Shown: in pieces, positions 22,132-34,750 of the stretch
Numbering within the stretch: position 1 is the stretch's first letter
Layout of the letters: every line of letters starts with the position of its first letter
Assembly (NCBI RefSeq): GCF_921293095.1
Contig: NC_060246.1
Location: 139,562,198-139,626,197 of the forward strand
DNA length: 64,000 bases
Source: Ischnura elegans
Taxonomy: Eukaryota > Arthropoda > Insecta > Odonata > Coenagrionidae
Direction of reading: 5' to 3'
Translations under genes and position numbers: made by a program
The notes under the pieces: generated by a model
What the model was told of the DNA's origin: nothing
Seen by the model: the letters and a program-made list of their open reading frames with translations, nothing else
Databases searched by the model: none

Positions 22132-24830
22132 CCTACGAACATTCCGACGCTCGCATACACTCGCATATACGCGTATACTGCATGCTCACTCCCTCCAAGG
22201 CTCTCTCATTGCTCGCGGACGAAAACATCCTATTCCTCCGCCGTCGCACGTGGTCGCTCTCTCGCAGCGCAGTCGTATACATCCTCCCATATGCCACCCT
22301 CTTACCCCTCTTTTACCCCCACCAACTCCCTCCCCACCCCGCCGCACTCCCTCCCTTCCCATGTGTCCCGAACAGTGGTCTTCCTCACCGTTCGTTTTCA
22401 CGTGAGAATTAAAGAGAGAGAGAGAGGGAGCTCTCGTCGTATTTTCCCTTTCGTTTCGATTCACTCCCCTCCGAAACTCATCCCCCAAACACCACCACCA
22501 CCACCACCTCACCCATATTGTGTGCTCGGAGAATGCACCTCCACGAGTATCCTCTCTCTACTCCTCTCTATCTCCCTCTCCAAACTCTAACTATACACCA
22601 TACCCCTCACTAACCACCCCCTCTTCCCACCCTCCCCCTTCTCTTCTACTGCTCCTCAAAGGTTTTTTTTCCTTCTACATTTTTTTCTTGCATTTCGAGC
22701 TTTGTGAGGGAGGGGTGGGCAGGATGGGATAGAGAGAATTAGCGCGCCGGCCGCGTCGTTAAGTCGAACGTTGTCTCTCTCTCTCTCGGAGAGGTGGAGG
22801 GATGGGGGAGGGAGGAAAAAAGGCAGGAGAGTGGTGCCTTTCGGGCGTCATTATATTCTCTCTCTGTGTGTCCCTCTCTGTATGAGATGGGGACAGAGGT
22901 GGAGCGAATGAAACAGGAGAGACGCAGTAATGTTGGAAGAGAAAGAGAGAGAGAGAGAGAGAGGGGTATCTCTTTTTCACCTTCTCATCCCTCTCCTCCA
23001 TACGCCAATCTGACTCCCCATTTTCGTTCTCTATCCCACCTGGATTCTTCCTCTTCAAATTCTTTCTGGCCTCGTCGCCGGTGAGTTTAATCCCTCGTTT
23101 TTTTACCAGGAAGTTGTAGATTCAAACCAGCCCATCGGAGTTGTTTCACCTATTGGGATATTAGTAAATGTGCTTTCCAGAAAGTTGATAGTTATAAAAA
23201 TGAAATTTGTGTAAAATTCTTGTAAATACTAAATACTTAATTACTATCGTAGTAAATATTGTCCTATTTCCCATTAATATTCGTATTAATCATGTCGTTG
23301 TCAGTACTACTCACTTTGGATTTCCATCCCTCTACTTCGTGCGGCAAACCTCGCGCAATTTCTATTCTCTTCCCCTCACCTCGATTCGTCCTCTTCTCTG
23401 GCCTCCCTCTCTATATCTCATTCCCTCCCCACTTATGCCTCACCTACATCCTTCCATCCGACCCCTCCCCTCATTCTCCTCTCTCTTCACTTATTTTTTT
23501 TGCCGATTTCAGCCTTTTCCATAGTGCTCACGCAAAGTGCTCAAGGGAGAGGGGCGCGTGGAATGGGAACTCGGGGGCCTGATGGTGGAGATATTTTTTC
23601 TCATGGAGAGAGAGAGAGAGAAAGAGAGAAAGAAGAGGAGAAGGAGGAGGGGAGATCGGAATGAGAGAGAGGAAGAGAGAGAGAGGAGAGTGCATTCTGG
23701 TGGTGGAGGAATGAAGGCTTGGGGGGCGGGGGTTGGCGGGGAGGCAGGGAGGAGGGGGGCGCCGTAGCACGCACACTCCAGAGAGAGAGAGAGGCCGGGA
23801 GGGGTCCCACCCAATCCCTCCCCCCTCCCCTCTCGCGCCCCCTCTTCCCCACCCCCGCCGCCCCCGCTCCCCAGCGCCGTCATCCTCGCAGTGTGCTTAC
23901 GGTGGCGTGGGAGTGTGGACGTTGCGCGGGGAGCTCAGCAAGTGATATACCATACGCGACTGGAGACTCGCACCGGGGTTCGCACTCCGCGCCGCCCAGT
24001 CGGAGTGCCCCCTCGCCCGCCACTCACACACCGCCCCCTCTCTCTATCTCTCTCTATCCATCCAACCATCTCTTATCCCTCTCTTCTCTCGTTCATCGCC
24101 ATTCATCCCACCTATCCTCTCTCTCCCATCTTCATCTCATTCTCATCTCTATTTCCCCTTCCTCCTTTCCTCTTCACATCCCTCTGCTCTCTCTATCTCT
24201 CTCATCGCCATCACTTCTAGTTTCCTCCCCTTCTGTTTCCCCATCCTCACCGGTCATCCCCGCAGGACCCGGCCGGCCGCGTGTTGACTCTCTTCCCGCT
24301 TGATTTTAAACCACTTTCACGCAAGCCGTCCTACCTCATATCAATTTTCCATCCTCTTCACAACCCAATCTGTCTTACTCTCTCTCTCTCTCTCTCATTC
24401 CCAAACATTCCTCGGGGACTTGAGCGGTCCTCCACCGCAGTCTCCCCTTCGAGCGGAGCGGGCGGGATCATACGGGGTCCGGCACGGCGGCGCGGCCCAG
24501 GACCTCTCTTGTCTCTCTCCTCACTAAGTCGCTCCGATTCGTCGTGGACCGGTCTCTCTTCTCGGCGCGCTTGGTTCGTCCCTTCGCTTCGCGCCCAACT
24601 CATCATCCTCTCACCCTTTCATCATCTCTCTGTCTTCTGTGTGATACGTCGAGGCGCTCCTCACACAAAACCCTCCATCCCGTAAACCCACCTTTTGCTT
24701 TCTTCGCGAGCGCCGCCCGGAGGCAGTGCGACCTGGCGCCTGGGAGTGTGTTCGCCCGATCGCCGCCGGCCGCCGGAGCCGCGAGTCGGTCAGTGATTCA
24801 GTGATATCTCTCTAAGTGGAAGGGGAGGTG
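22132..24830. promoter_or_regulatory. Large GC/CT-rich island with GA repeats
   Basis: About 2.7 kb of polypyrimidine-rich, CpG-containing sequence, interrupted by purine-rich stretches, with (GA)n/(CT)n tracts near 22408, 22772, 22941, 23604, 23778 and 24380. CpG is densest at 23880-24000 and 24420-24790. It ends with an initiator-like TCAGTGATTCAGTG at about 24788-24801. Donor-like CCG|GTGAGT (23081) and GCG|GTGAGT (about 24978) follow. Many overlapping open frames on both strands are Ser/Pro/Leu- or Arg/Glu-rich and reflect composition. Candidate alternative promoter with an untranslated first exon of the host gene; inference only. Confidence 0.45.
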
Positions 24831-24989
24831 GTGTTGGTATGATTTATTGAGAGCGGCTCTCGAAAAGGAGGAGGAAGAGAGTGGAAGTTGTGAGGGGTGA
24901 CTTGGCCGTTTTGGGAAGGCGAGGAGGAGAAGGAGGAGAAGGTGGTACACGAACGTCCCATCGTGGATAGAGGAGTGCGGTGAGTCCAT

Positions 24990-26089
24990 GTGTAGTGGTG
25001 TCTCCTAATGTGATGCACGTCGCGTGGAGAGTGATGGAAACCAATCAACGATGGATATGAGTAGAGAGGAATGTGATGATTGTAGTTTAAAACCATCTTT
25101 TTGAGTATTAGGGATGATTATGTGCATAACCGATTGTCAGATGCCAAGTTTATAAAGCCGCTCGACCGGTTCGAAGATGTCGCTTCGACGCATTGCATGC
25201 GTTCCTTTATATTTCTGTGCCACGTGGGGTGTTTCTTCGTGGGACGTTTCGGTGTGCGGGGTCGTAGGGCACAAATAAGGTCACGGTGGCCCTCATCGTG
25301 AAGCTCTCGTTCCCCCCTGTGGATGGTGATGCTATGATTATGAATGCCCTCTGTAATGGACTGGCTGTGTATAATATTCATGGCTTCTGCGGTGGGATTT
25401 ACGTCGTTCAATATTTCAGCGTATTCATCAGTAATGCCCTTCGGTATTTGGATTCGCTGATCATTTATGGATATCAGGATTAAGGGCATTTTGCGTCCTT
25501 TTTAATAGATGCCTATGCAACTTTCATAGAAGATTGTCGTTTTCTATACATAGTATAGGGTTTAGAATGAGGACGTGTAGACACTGATTTTCGGATTGTT
25601 TTACGATATTTTTTCCTCTGGCATTTTCTCATTTTCATGTAGCACCTCTCACCGTACCTAACTGCATACGATAACCATGCTTTTAACCAATGACGATTTG
25701 ATTGAACTTAGTGGTCCAACTTCTCTACTGGAGTGGTTTCACTCTTCGATCTATACGTGTTAATTGATTAGTTTCCATCCATCGTTGACTTTCCCCGAAA
25801 AGTTGGCCTCTATTTCATAGTATTCCAGACGAAAAGCTTACCGGTTGTTCATTGAAATGAAATGACTTTCTAAGATTCAACGGAAATTTAATACACCGAC
25901 CTAGATTTCAAATTAATAAGTCATTATGAAGGTGTATAAGTTAATGTTAATCACTGCACTTACAATCCAACTTCAGCACCATCATTCACTCACCTCTCAT
26001 TCACTGAGTACCCTTTGGAAATGGGAAACGAATCATCATTCGGTTTTATTCGACAGCAGTCATGTCTTCGGTCCATTGGAACACATCCG
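24990..26089. other. Intronic DNA, no feature recognised
   Basis: Moderate base composition falling to AT-rich. Overlapping open frames at 25118-25489 on opposite strands have no recognisable domain. Confidence 0.35.
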
Positions 26090-26420
26090 CGCTGGGTGTG
26101 CGACATTCCACTCACTCGCGCCGGCACCTTTAAATCTCGCGGCTCTTCCGCCCTCTCCTCCGCTCGGGCGGTCGCCGGCCGATGGGCCAGGACGGGCGCC
26201 AAATGGGCGCTTCCCTCTCCCAATCGACGACGGCGATATCCACGGCTGCCGCCGGCGGCGTCGAATTGGCGATAACTCATCACGTGACGCGCGGCTCCGC
26301 CACTGCCGCGCCCCGTCCTGGGATTCGAATCCCGCGACCTTCACTCGGGTCTCCCTCCGCTGTACCCCCCTGAGGAAGGGGAGGGGCGCGGGTCACCCCG
26401 CGGCGGCGCTTGTGCCGGCT
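26090..26420. promoter_or_regulatory. CpG-rich island
   Basis: Dense CpG sequence with a TATA-like TTTAAA near 26130 and an E-box-containing CATCACGTGACG near 26280. A palindromic GGGATTCGAATCCC lies at about 26322-26335; it looks like a tRNA B box on either strand, but no A box fits. Open frames here are present in most frames and look compositional. Possible intronic promoter. Confidence 0.35.
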
Positions 26421-27099
26421 CCAGGGGGATTTCCTTCCTTCCTCCGATCCCTCCCCCCTCTTACACCGTAGTCTAGTAGAGTGAATATTCCACGCTCGAT
26501 TCAACGTGTCCGCACAGACCTCTACGCGCCCACTCATGCCTTGTTTCCCTCAACCTTGCTTCACGCTGAAGAATGAGGCTGACTGGAAATGCCTTTTTGC
26601 GTTTCTATTTTGTGACCTGTTTCTGCTGTGGAAATCAAACTGGGTTATCTCGTTATCTCTTTTGATACCGTTCTCGTTAATGCTGAAGTAATTCGCTGAT
26701 TGCTCTTTCTAACTTACTTTCCGCGTCGCATGCAGTTTTACTAGAAAGGCATCTATGATAAATTTCTATTGATAAATCGAAACAAATTATTCATCCAACG
26801 GTCAGGGTCATGGCTGATTTCAAGAGCAAATGAAGTCACAGAACAAGCGAAGGCGCTACGGTTATCTCGATCCTTTTTTTACTTTAGTGGAAGTTAATCT
26901 TATGAAATCTTTCATACTTCAGACACATATTGTTGTGGGATACTTCCTTATATATTTCAATTAACTGCTCCATTTCAGCCTTGATCGGCGCTGACTGCCA
27001 AGGGACCACATGTAGTAAAAGAGGACCTCCCCAAGGCACAGCACACGCGCCCATGCCCGTGAGTCGTCTCGGATCGTACACACATTATCGTGGGTTGAG

Positions 27100-27600
27100 G
27101 GAGAGTTGAGATGTTGGGAGTGGGTTTTGAGGGTGTGGGCGAGGCAGGGGGTGGGGAAGGAATGGTGCGGGTGGTGGTGTGGTGGACGGCGTGTGGTAGT
27201 GAGGGAGCGGTGGAGGAAGAGAGAAGGGTGGTTCTCGTGGATCGATGCTGCCCAAAATGGAACCGGTTGTTGCACGGGCGAGGAGGGTAAGGAGAGGACG
27301 ACAGGCGAGCGAGCGCGTGTCTTGCCTTCTGCCCCCACCACCTCCCATTGCAAAACGGGCGCCCCCGACGCCCCTCCTCCCCCTCTGACGGCGGCGGCGC
27401 CGGCCCGCGTGTCTGGGTGCACGAACCCTCGGCGACCGCTTGCCCACCGCGCGAGACAGGGATGCCTCCTCCACCTCATGTATGTACCCACGGCGACGAC
27501 GCCGTCTGTTCCGCCGGCATCGAAGTTCAGGAGGCCGCGAGGAGAGTTTTCGGCCCCCTCAGACACATGGGAGAGGACGATGTTAAGACCAGAGGTCTTA
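27100..27600. promoter_or_regulatory. CpG-rich island
   Basis: G-rich on the + strand at 27100-27310, then CpG-dense at 27310-27560. An ATG at 27257 in good context (AAAATGG) is followed by 30 bases and a donor-like AGG|GTAAGG at 27287. That would be a phase-0 first exon, which does not match the phase-1 end of the Bruno exon 1. Possible promoter or enhancer. Confidence 0.35.
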
Positions 27601-27689
27601 ATTGTCTGTTAGTTAGAGGGTGGGTGGATAAAGATAACTTTCGAGGTCCGCTTTACGTGGTGGATGAGGAAGGGAAATTTATTTGCTGA

Positions 27690-30600
27690 TGCTGACCTTA
27701 AATGAATTTGATGTCGGAGATTATTGGCAGCTTTTGTTCAGCAATCATGGAACCAGCTCATTACGATGAACGATTGAAATCCTCTTGTGTTTGAAATCCG
27801 AATATCGCTTGTCAGCAACTTTAGGGCAGTGGTATTAACTCTACCTGTCATATCGGGAATATTTCTTAGCCGATGAGAAATGAGAATTGTCCCTGATAAT
27901 TTAATTGACCCGTTTCTCTCTCGTGTTTGTTCAGAGGGATAGGGATCATCTCTTGTTCGCTTAGTGGACATCGTATTTTGTAAAAAGAAAATATCCATCC
28001 CACATGGATCGTTGTTCCAAGGTGGTCTGCGCTGCACAGATTGGACTTTAACGCTCGGAAATACTGGCGTTTTGTTTTAGGTAGGTTTTGGTTACACTGG
28101 ATATCAGTCTACGATGCATCTATTCCCTATAAAATGCCTCGCTTACCAATTTGTCTAAGTTCTCATGATGACATGAAATACCTGAGTGATAGGTTCCTCC
28201 ACAAAGCAGAACATCAAAAAATGGATAGGAATAGATTTCCCTGATAGATTGGACGGATGGATTGGATAGACTGACGAATAGATTGGCACTGCCAGTAACC
28301 TACTCTTGTTTAAATTCTCAGTGACCGTCATGGTTTCCTATACTATAAGTTGTGGTGCATTAACTATCGCCATGAAATCACGTTGTAACGCGCTGTAACG
28401 TGCACCGAAGATAACTCTTTGTTCTCCAGTGGAAGTTAAGTACAGTTTGACCGCTGTTGCTTACCTATCGCCCACCGGGAGATTTTAAATAGTGGTCACC
28501 GGAGTCTCTAATGCAGAAAAATGTTAGCTATAAGTAGTAAAGAGGTGGAAACATTGTGTTGAATACAATATTACCTTGCTTACTTACTTAAAATTACGAA
28601 GAAACTACGGTTTAAGTCTCTTCAGAAGGCACGAGTCCTTGTGTTTATTAAACTGGTATTTTTCGGGTAAACTGCCTTCGGTATTGTGTTGTTACCATTC
28701 AAATATTTCAATGGCAATGAAAATGCTTATGAATAAATATTTAAGCGAGGGAGAAACTAAACGTACCTTGTTCCATTTGAAGCTAGCAAAAGCAACCTCA
28801 TCCACTACTGATCGTTGAAATTCATTGGACGCTAAAGTGTAGACAGGGATAAGAAAACCGAATAATTTCAGCTTGCATGCTTATCTCCTTCTATTAAAGC
28901 TCTCAATTTTATTATGGAAATGATTTTGAATAATTATAAGCTAGGCAGTAATGAATTTCATCCTGTTCTATTCAGCGACACCAATCTCATCCACCACCGT
29001 GTGACGAATTATTAAGACACCAAAGAGTACATAAGAAGATTGAAATATTTCAACTTGCATTCATTTTTACTGTCTTTACCTGAGGCAGAAATTATTAGTA
29101 ATTCTCACCTCATCGTCGTGTAATGAGTGCTTTGAATTCATAGCCTTTACTTGTTGATTTTAATTATTCCTATTATTTCGAATTAGAGTTTGACCTTCGC
29201 GGTTCAGCATTCCATTAAAGGGATGATGCGATGTGCTTCAATAGCCCCTTCCCCTCCCTTCCTGTGTACCAATGGGGATGGAATATCAATGGAGAACTTG
29301 ACCGCCTCCCCCGCATTCTGCTTCTGGTCCTCCGCGCAAGAAGTTAGTACTCTAGGGACGGCGTAAATAGGTTTCCTTCCGCCAAACTGCATACTCCTGG
29401 CTCTTGATTGTGCTGTGGACCATAAGGCCGGGTGGCACCCAGAGGAGATTTCCCAGAGTAGGTAACAGGAACACAGAGGTGCTCTCTACTATACTCCGCC
29501 CGTTACGGAAAGAAATCAGTCCACTTAAAAAAAGAGACCGGTGTGTCCTTGACCTCGAGCGTTTGCGGGGGAGGTGAATAATAAAGCAGTTTAGCATTTT
29601 GATCGATATTCATCATCGAGCTCATGGCATGCATGCATTGGGGAATGCAGGGCTCGACTACGCGCTCTATCCCGCAACGAGGGTATCCGACGGCTGGAAT
29701 TCGCCGAGTAGGTATTTGGCGAGTGCTATTTTTAGCGGATACGTTGCTCGGTTTTCAAAATGCGCCCTACAAGAAAAGTGCTGGACTTTTTCTCCGTCCC
29801 TCGATGGAAACCCATAATTTCCGTAATAAAATCTCGGAAATTGAAGTGGATACGTGTAGAAATTTTCCGCCAAAACGGGCCAAAGAAATGGAGAGGGAAA
29901 AATGGTAATTGGATTTTAATCAGGGTTGGTCTATTATTTTTTCCCTTGCGGGTTTGTGAGGAGGAAGTAATCCATCACCCCAGCCGTCAGTGCTTGAAGA
30001 ATTCGTGTAAACACCGGATTTATGTCTTTTGAGAGGCGTGTTCAACGCTAGTAATAAATGAGAAAGTAGCATGCGGAAATAGTGCGACACAGATTAAATA
30101 TGGAATTCGGTTGCATCTATCATATGAAAGTGATTAATTTGGTCCCTTTTGAAGGTAACCTAAATTGAGGCTGAAAAGCACTATCCCGTCTAATTTCCGA
30201 AACAAATCTTTCAAGAAAATGGCAATAACTGTGCGGTTTCAAGATGGATCGTTCACAAGACTGTAGTCAATGTCAAGATGTTTTGAGTTCTGTCAGTAAT
30301 GAGCTTGGTAGCCTTTATATTTTATTTATCCATATCTGTGAAAATTTGTCTGTGCAGTGGTGCCGATACTGCATTTTAGCTTGCATTGGATGATAAGGGA
30401 TTGATTACACTATTTGAGCGATATGTCCTCTTCACATTTGTGAGACTCGAGCTTCTAAATGTGCCGAAGTCACGTGACTACTTTCTCTTTATCACGAGTG
30501 GCAGATCGGGAAAATGGTTTCATGACAGTCTGCTCCTCGTCGGATGTTTTGTGTTGAACGGGTTACTATGAATGATGGCTTCCCTGTTTTGCAATTGATG

Positions 30601-30866
30601 GGTTTCTGTCCGCCGCTCCTATTTTTGCCGAATCTCTTTTGGGATATTGTACGGAGATATCATATTTAGGTTTAATTTTGGATGGCATCCTTGGCGTTTC
30701 GTTTTATATAATGGTTGCCAATCAATTTTGGATGAACAAAGTGATAAAGTTTTTCTCATAGGTTACATAACTGCTTTCATTAACCAAACTCTCATGTTGC
30801 TACTGACACCTAATGCCAATAAAATTCCTACTAGGCAGGGGAAATTGTCTGTTTTATGCAATGTGA
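27690..30866. other. Intronic DNA with one tandem duplication
   Basis: No gene recognised. Diverged copies at about 28790-28886 and 28978-29070 share CTCATCCACYAC, then AYTTCARCTTGCAT in the same order; a third partial copy seems to begin near 29106. Open frames at 29204-29597 on the minus strand overlap in different frames and match no family I know. Confidence 0.4.
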
Positions 30867-31027
30867 ACGTAGTAGACTAGTGGGTAGAGTGTTAGTTTCG
30901 CTTTCCGAAGAGTCCCAGGTTCTATTCTTGAGTGAGGGCATCGGACGATCCCCAAGTAATTCCTCGCGAGCAGGCCCAGGGGAAGGAGGCGGTCACTCTA
31001 TCCTTAATAATGTGAAATTACAGGCCT
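30867..31027 (+). mobile_element. tRNA-derived SINE, truncated
   Basis: A-box-like TAGACTAGTGGGTAGAGTG and B-box-like GGTTCTATTC (30918-30927), then GGCCCAGGGGAAGGAGGCGG and CAGGCCTGTA, follow the layout of the SINE at 12986-13220. It stops where the repeat at 31034 begins, so one of the two inserted beside or into the other. Confidence 0.6.
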
Positions 31028-31033
31028 GTAGCT

Positions 31034-31264
31034 GTGACGTCATGGCAAAAAAGGCAGTGCCAGAACCCAATTTCCTTTAGAAGAACTAGATTTTTTTAGA
31101 AGTGAAATATTACTCTGTGTTTTTTTATTGCAAGTTGTTATTTACATTTTATTAATTTTTTTTTCATTTTGGTTTAGAATGTTTATATTGGAAAAAATGA
31201 AGCAAAAAAATTGATAAAAATGTTATTCGACTATTATGTCTTTAGTTAACCAGTGCCGGAACGA
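31034..31264 (+). repeat. Interspersed repeat, copy 2 (inverse of 17256-17454)
   Basis: Forward copy of the repeat described at 17256-17454, from GTGACGTCATGGCAAAA to TTAACCAGTGCCGGAACG. CAGTGCC appears at both ends in the same orientation, about 200 bp apart. Noncoding and AT-rich inside. Confidence 0.65.
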
Positions 31265-31589
31265 TACGCTCCGGCGCGTTCCGCACAATGACTTCACTGG
31301 CATGTAGCTTAGTTTGGGATTATCTCTACCCTCATTTACCCAAACCAGTGTGTGTGTTTGAAAAATTGAGTGAATAAGATGCCTAATGTGCACCAATGTC
31401 AAAGTTTCATGGAGAAGTTTGATTTTTTTAATTGTACCAGTGGGCTCATTTTGACGAAGACAAAATCATTTCTTTATGTGCTAAAATATGATTTTTTGGA
31501 GAACTGTTGCTTTTCGGCTTCAGCCTTTTCACTAGGTAATAATTGTGTGTCACACTTGAAATGTTTTCTTTGCCGCCAATTCAGTATTA

Positions 31590-32120
31590 ATGAACATAGT
31601 TCCACTAGGACCTGGATTTTGATGGTAATGCAATTTATGAGCTGGATAAAAAGTTGATACCTACCCGTTCCCAGTGTTCCAAAAATGGAACACTATTGTT
31701 TTTGTTGGAATAACCATGTGAGCATTATATCAAATAGTCTTAAATCATAAAATAGATATTTTGTACGATAAAATGACCAGCAAGAAAATAAATATCCTTG
31801 TATATGAAAGTGTTATAATTAAAAGTCAATATTCATAGTAAAAGAAATATTAAGCTATAAATTCTGCTTCTTGTAGTTTAAAAAATAATGGCAGGGGTGG
31901 TGTAAAATTTCAGTGATGGCAGTATTCATGTTACCCCCTGCTTGTGGAAGTCATATTATTTTAAAGTATTCTGTCGGAAAAAGAAACAGTCAATTCTTGA
32001 GATCAAGATATTTGTTCCAAATTTGGAACACTCGGAAAAAATGTGTTAAAATTGAATTCATGTGTCATACTGAATTTTGCGTTTCACTCTTGGTTAACCG
32101 AAAGTGTTCTATGAACGTGA
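31590..32120 (+). pseudogene. piggyBac-like transposase remnant
   Basis: At 31694-31750 one frame reads YCFCWNNHVSIISN, like the W-x-D/N-N-x-x-V-x-x-x-SN block of piggyBac transposases. The frame opening at 31913 continues with a linker like the one after that block (CGSHIILKYSVGKRNS), then a Cys-rich end (KKCV...FMCHTEFCVSLLVNRKC, about 32030-32110) like the C-terminal cysteine-rich domain. About 190 bp of AT-rich sequence separate the two parts, and frames change, so the gene is dead. The catalytic aspartate region was not found, and no TTAA-flanked ends were identified. Confidence 0.5.
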
Positions 32121-32204
32121 TGCCTGATGGGTCTGCCGCCTCTAGCCTTTCTCTAGTGACATACTTATTCTCTTTTACATCCTTTATAACCTGTCCTATT
32201 TAAC

Positions 32205-32390
32205 TCATTCAGGGCCGTCCCTTGCCCTTCTTCCCTTCCACCTTGCGATTGTTTTCATCAGGTCATCATGCCTCATGATGTGACTTAAGTTGTTACGCTT
32301 AAGAGTGCGAAGGATTAGATATTTTTTCAGTGACTTGGCTTTTCTAAGGGTGGTGAAAGTGGAGTTAGTAAAATATTCTAGTCTCACCTA
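32205..32390 (-). pseudogene. Non-LTR retrotransposon fragment, C-terminal region
   Basis: A 60-codon frame contains LSHIMRHDDLMKTIARWKGR followed by RARDGP, matching the GH-x-x-RH-x-x-L-x-KTI-x-EGK-x-x-GKRGRGRP block typical of the sequence downstream of reverse transcriptase in insect non-LTR elements. The catalytic domain is absent. Antisense to the host gene. Confidence 0.7.
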
Positions 32391-32399
32391 TCCTTAAAC

Positions 32400-34750
32400 G
32401 TTTTCAATGCCAGGAATCAGGTAAATGACTTCATATAGAGATGTTACTAGCATGTTGTGGTTTAGGTAGATGTAAATGATAAACATTAAATGGGTTAAAT
32501 TAATTATTTTCAATAGAATTCTGTGGCATAATCATGAAAGATCTCGTGAAAGTCTTTATCTCGTCAAATCAAAAATCTCCATTCAATCCCGTATCATTTA
32601 ACAATTATTTATTAACTTATTGTGCGTATGACTCTGGTTTAATGATGGAATACCATTATTTTCCGTTTTTCTGAAGTAGCTTACGTTTTTACATTATAAC
32701 TAGACCCAATTGTCGTATATTCTCACTTAAATATGCACATAGCGCTTTTATTTCTTGATTCAATTAATTCGAAGGCCTCCATGTAAAAGTAGTTTATTTA
32801 TCTACTGATCATGGCTATAGTTTATCTGGAATGTGACCGCAAACGGAATATTTCCTCATGAAAGTTAACGAATGGTCAAGTTGTAACATGTATACGGCAA
32901 TGTTTCATGCCCCTTTCTTACCCTTTGCTGCAATGCTATTGTCTCACACTTATGGAAGTACATATTAAATTTTTCCTTTGGGCTAAGGCCTTTATTTACA
33001 AAGGATACGACGAGTGGCATGAATTTCCTCACGTGAAGCAAAGGAATGGTTGCCTAGGGAAATGTTTTCTTTAGTATAGCACATTGTAACGGTGACGTTG
33101 CGCTCCGCTTGACCAGAATACCAGGTGGGGCAGCGAACTGAGGAATGCGAGACATAATCCATTTGATGGATAGTGCCCCAGAGGCCAGAATTGAGAAAGG
33201 TGCTGACGAGGCTTAGGTGCGGTGCGGATAAATCTCATTAGCAAATTCCTCTTGCCGGCAATGTGATAATAACAGTTATCTTTAGCATGCCTATGGGTTG
33301 GCTAGATTTTACTTGCTACCATGGTGGTGAATGTTGATTAGAAAAGGATGAGATGTCTTTTTTCTGCAATATTTTAATTATATTCTATAAGCAGGAAATA
33401 TTCCAATTGAAATTCATGAATATAAATGATCAGAAATGTCATTAATTCAACCGAGTAACATTTTTGTACCTTGGAAATGACAGTAGCGAAGTCGGAACCG
33501 GGATCCGAATTATTAAGTTTATGGATTTTTGCTACAGTGGATTATTTGCGCGATTATGTAAATTCACATATTTATGCCAACCACCATAGTCTAGTTTGAA
33601 CGAATTCAATTTTTGTAATGATTCGTTTATTATACATTTACTATCGAAATCGAAGTCTGTGAATTATTATCGATAATATTAGCTAATAATTGGCAACATT
33701 AATAACGGCAATAACCGTATTGATTGACCTGAATTAGATTTGGTATCACTGAATTTTAATTGAGGTACATAAACTGAATTTCTAACGCATGAAGTGGTAG
33801 AAGTGCTTCGAAGAACAAGAAGAAAACTTTGCCCGCTATGTATTATAGAAACATGAACCACCGATTTCCGCTATCAAACCATATTCAGCTACATGTGAGT
33901 ATGACACTAATGACGTTGGTATGACAGTCAAAATCACTGTTTAATTTCACATAAACAAAGGACAGAACTAACAAATGATAATTATAGCATTAGCCTCCAT
34001 ATAGTGCACCAAAATGTATATTCTCGTTTTTTTATCGCTACTTCTCTTAAAGGGTTGGTATTTTTATGATATGAATATAGTGAAATTCATTTTTTTTTGT
34101 TTACCGCTGTATTCTTTGTAATCATGGCAATATTTCGCTGACTCTGTTATAGTTTGCAGGAAGCTATTTTACAAGGGACCTGATATATATTGTGACGACA
34201 ATTGGAAAACATAATGGTAAACGTCGGAAGTTGAAGGCCAATCGTCCGTGGAGTCCCACTTCAGGCCTGCATTACAATGTTAGAATGACATTTTCCTCGT
34301 TGTATGGAATTTTTAAGTCGGAATTTGGTCGGAGTAAGTGTTTCCAGGGATGAAAAACAAGGAAATATCGCACAAAACACGACATTTTCGACGAGGTTTG
34401 CATGGAATTTATTCCATCATTCCCCGAAATACATAATGCCTCGAGCCTATATTACTGTCCTCTCTTCCTCCTTCCAGTCTCACAATTCGTTTTGCATTGC
34501 GACTCTACCTCTATTCCCAGTGGGCAAGTGCTAGAAGTCTGTGGAAGTAGGGATTTATATGAGTCGAAAAAATTCCTCCCTTTACTGCTTATTGTAAGTG
34601 GTGAATTCAGTACAGTCTACTAGTGCAAATATTGCAGGATTAAACTCGGAATAAGCCATCAAAGTGACCACCAGAATTAACAAAAATAGTGAAACGTCCC
34701 CTCTGCTTTCATCTTAATTGTGAATTTTTTAATTTCATTCTTAATTTGAA
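32400..34750. other. Intronic DNA, no feature recognised
   Basis: AT-rich. No convincing coding or repeat structure noticed; a GC-richer patch lies near 33080-33250. Confidence 0.4.

Noticed and set aside
23509..24303. Overlapping open frames of 80-194 codons on both strands
   Set aside because: Products of GA/CT repeats and CpG-rich composition; Arg/Glu- and Ser/Leu-rich mirror images of each other.
26315..26345. tRNA B box in GGGATTCGAATCCC
   Set aside because: The motif is a palindrome, and no A box at a suitable distance was found on either strand.
29204..29597. Possible minus-strand gene made of two overlapping frames
   Set aside because: The frames differ and overlap by about 40 bases; neither resembles a known protein and no splice sites join them sensibly.
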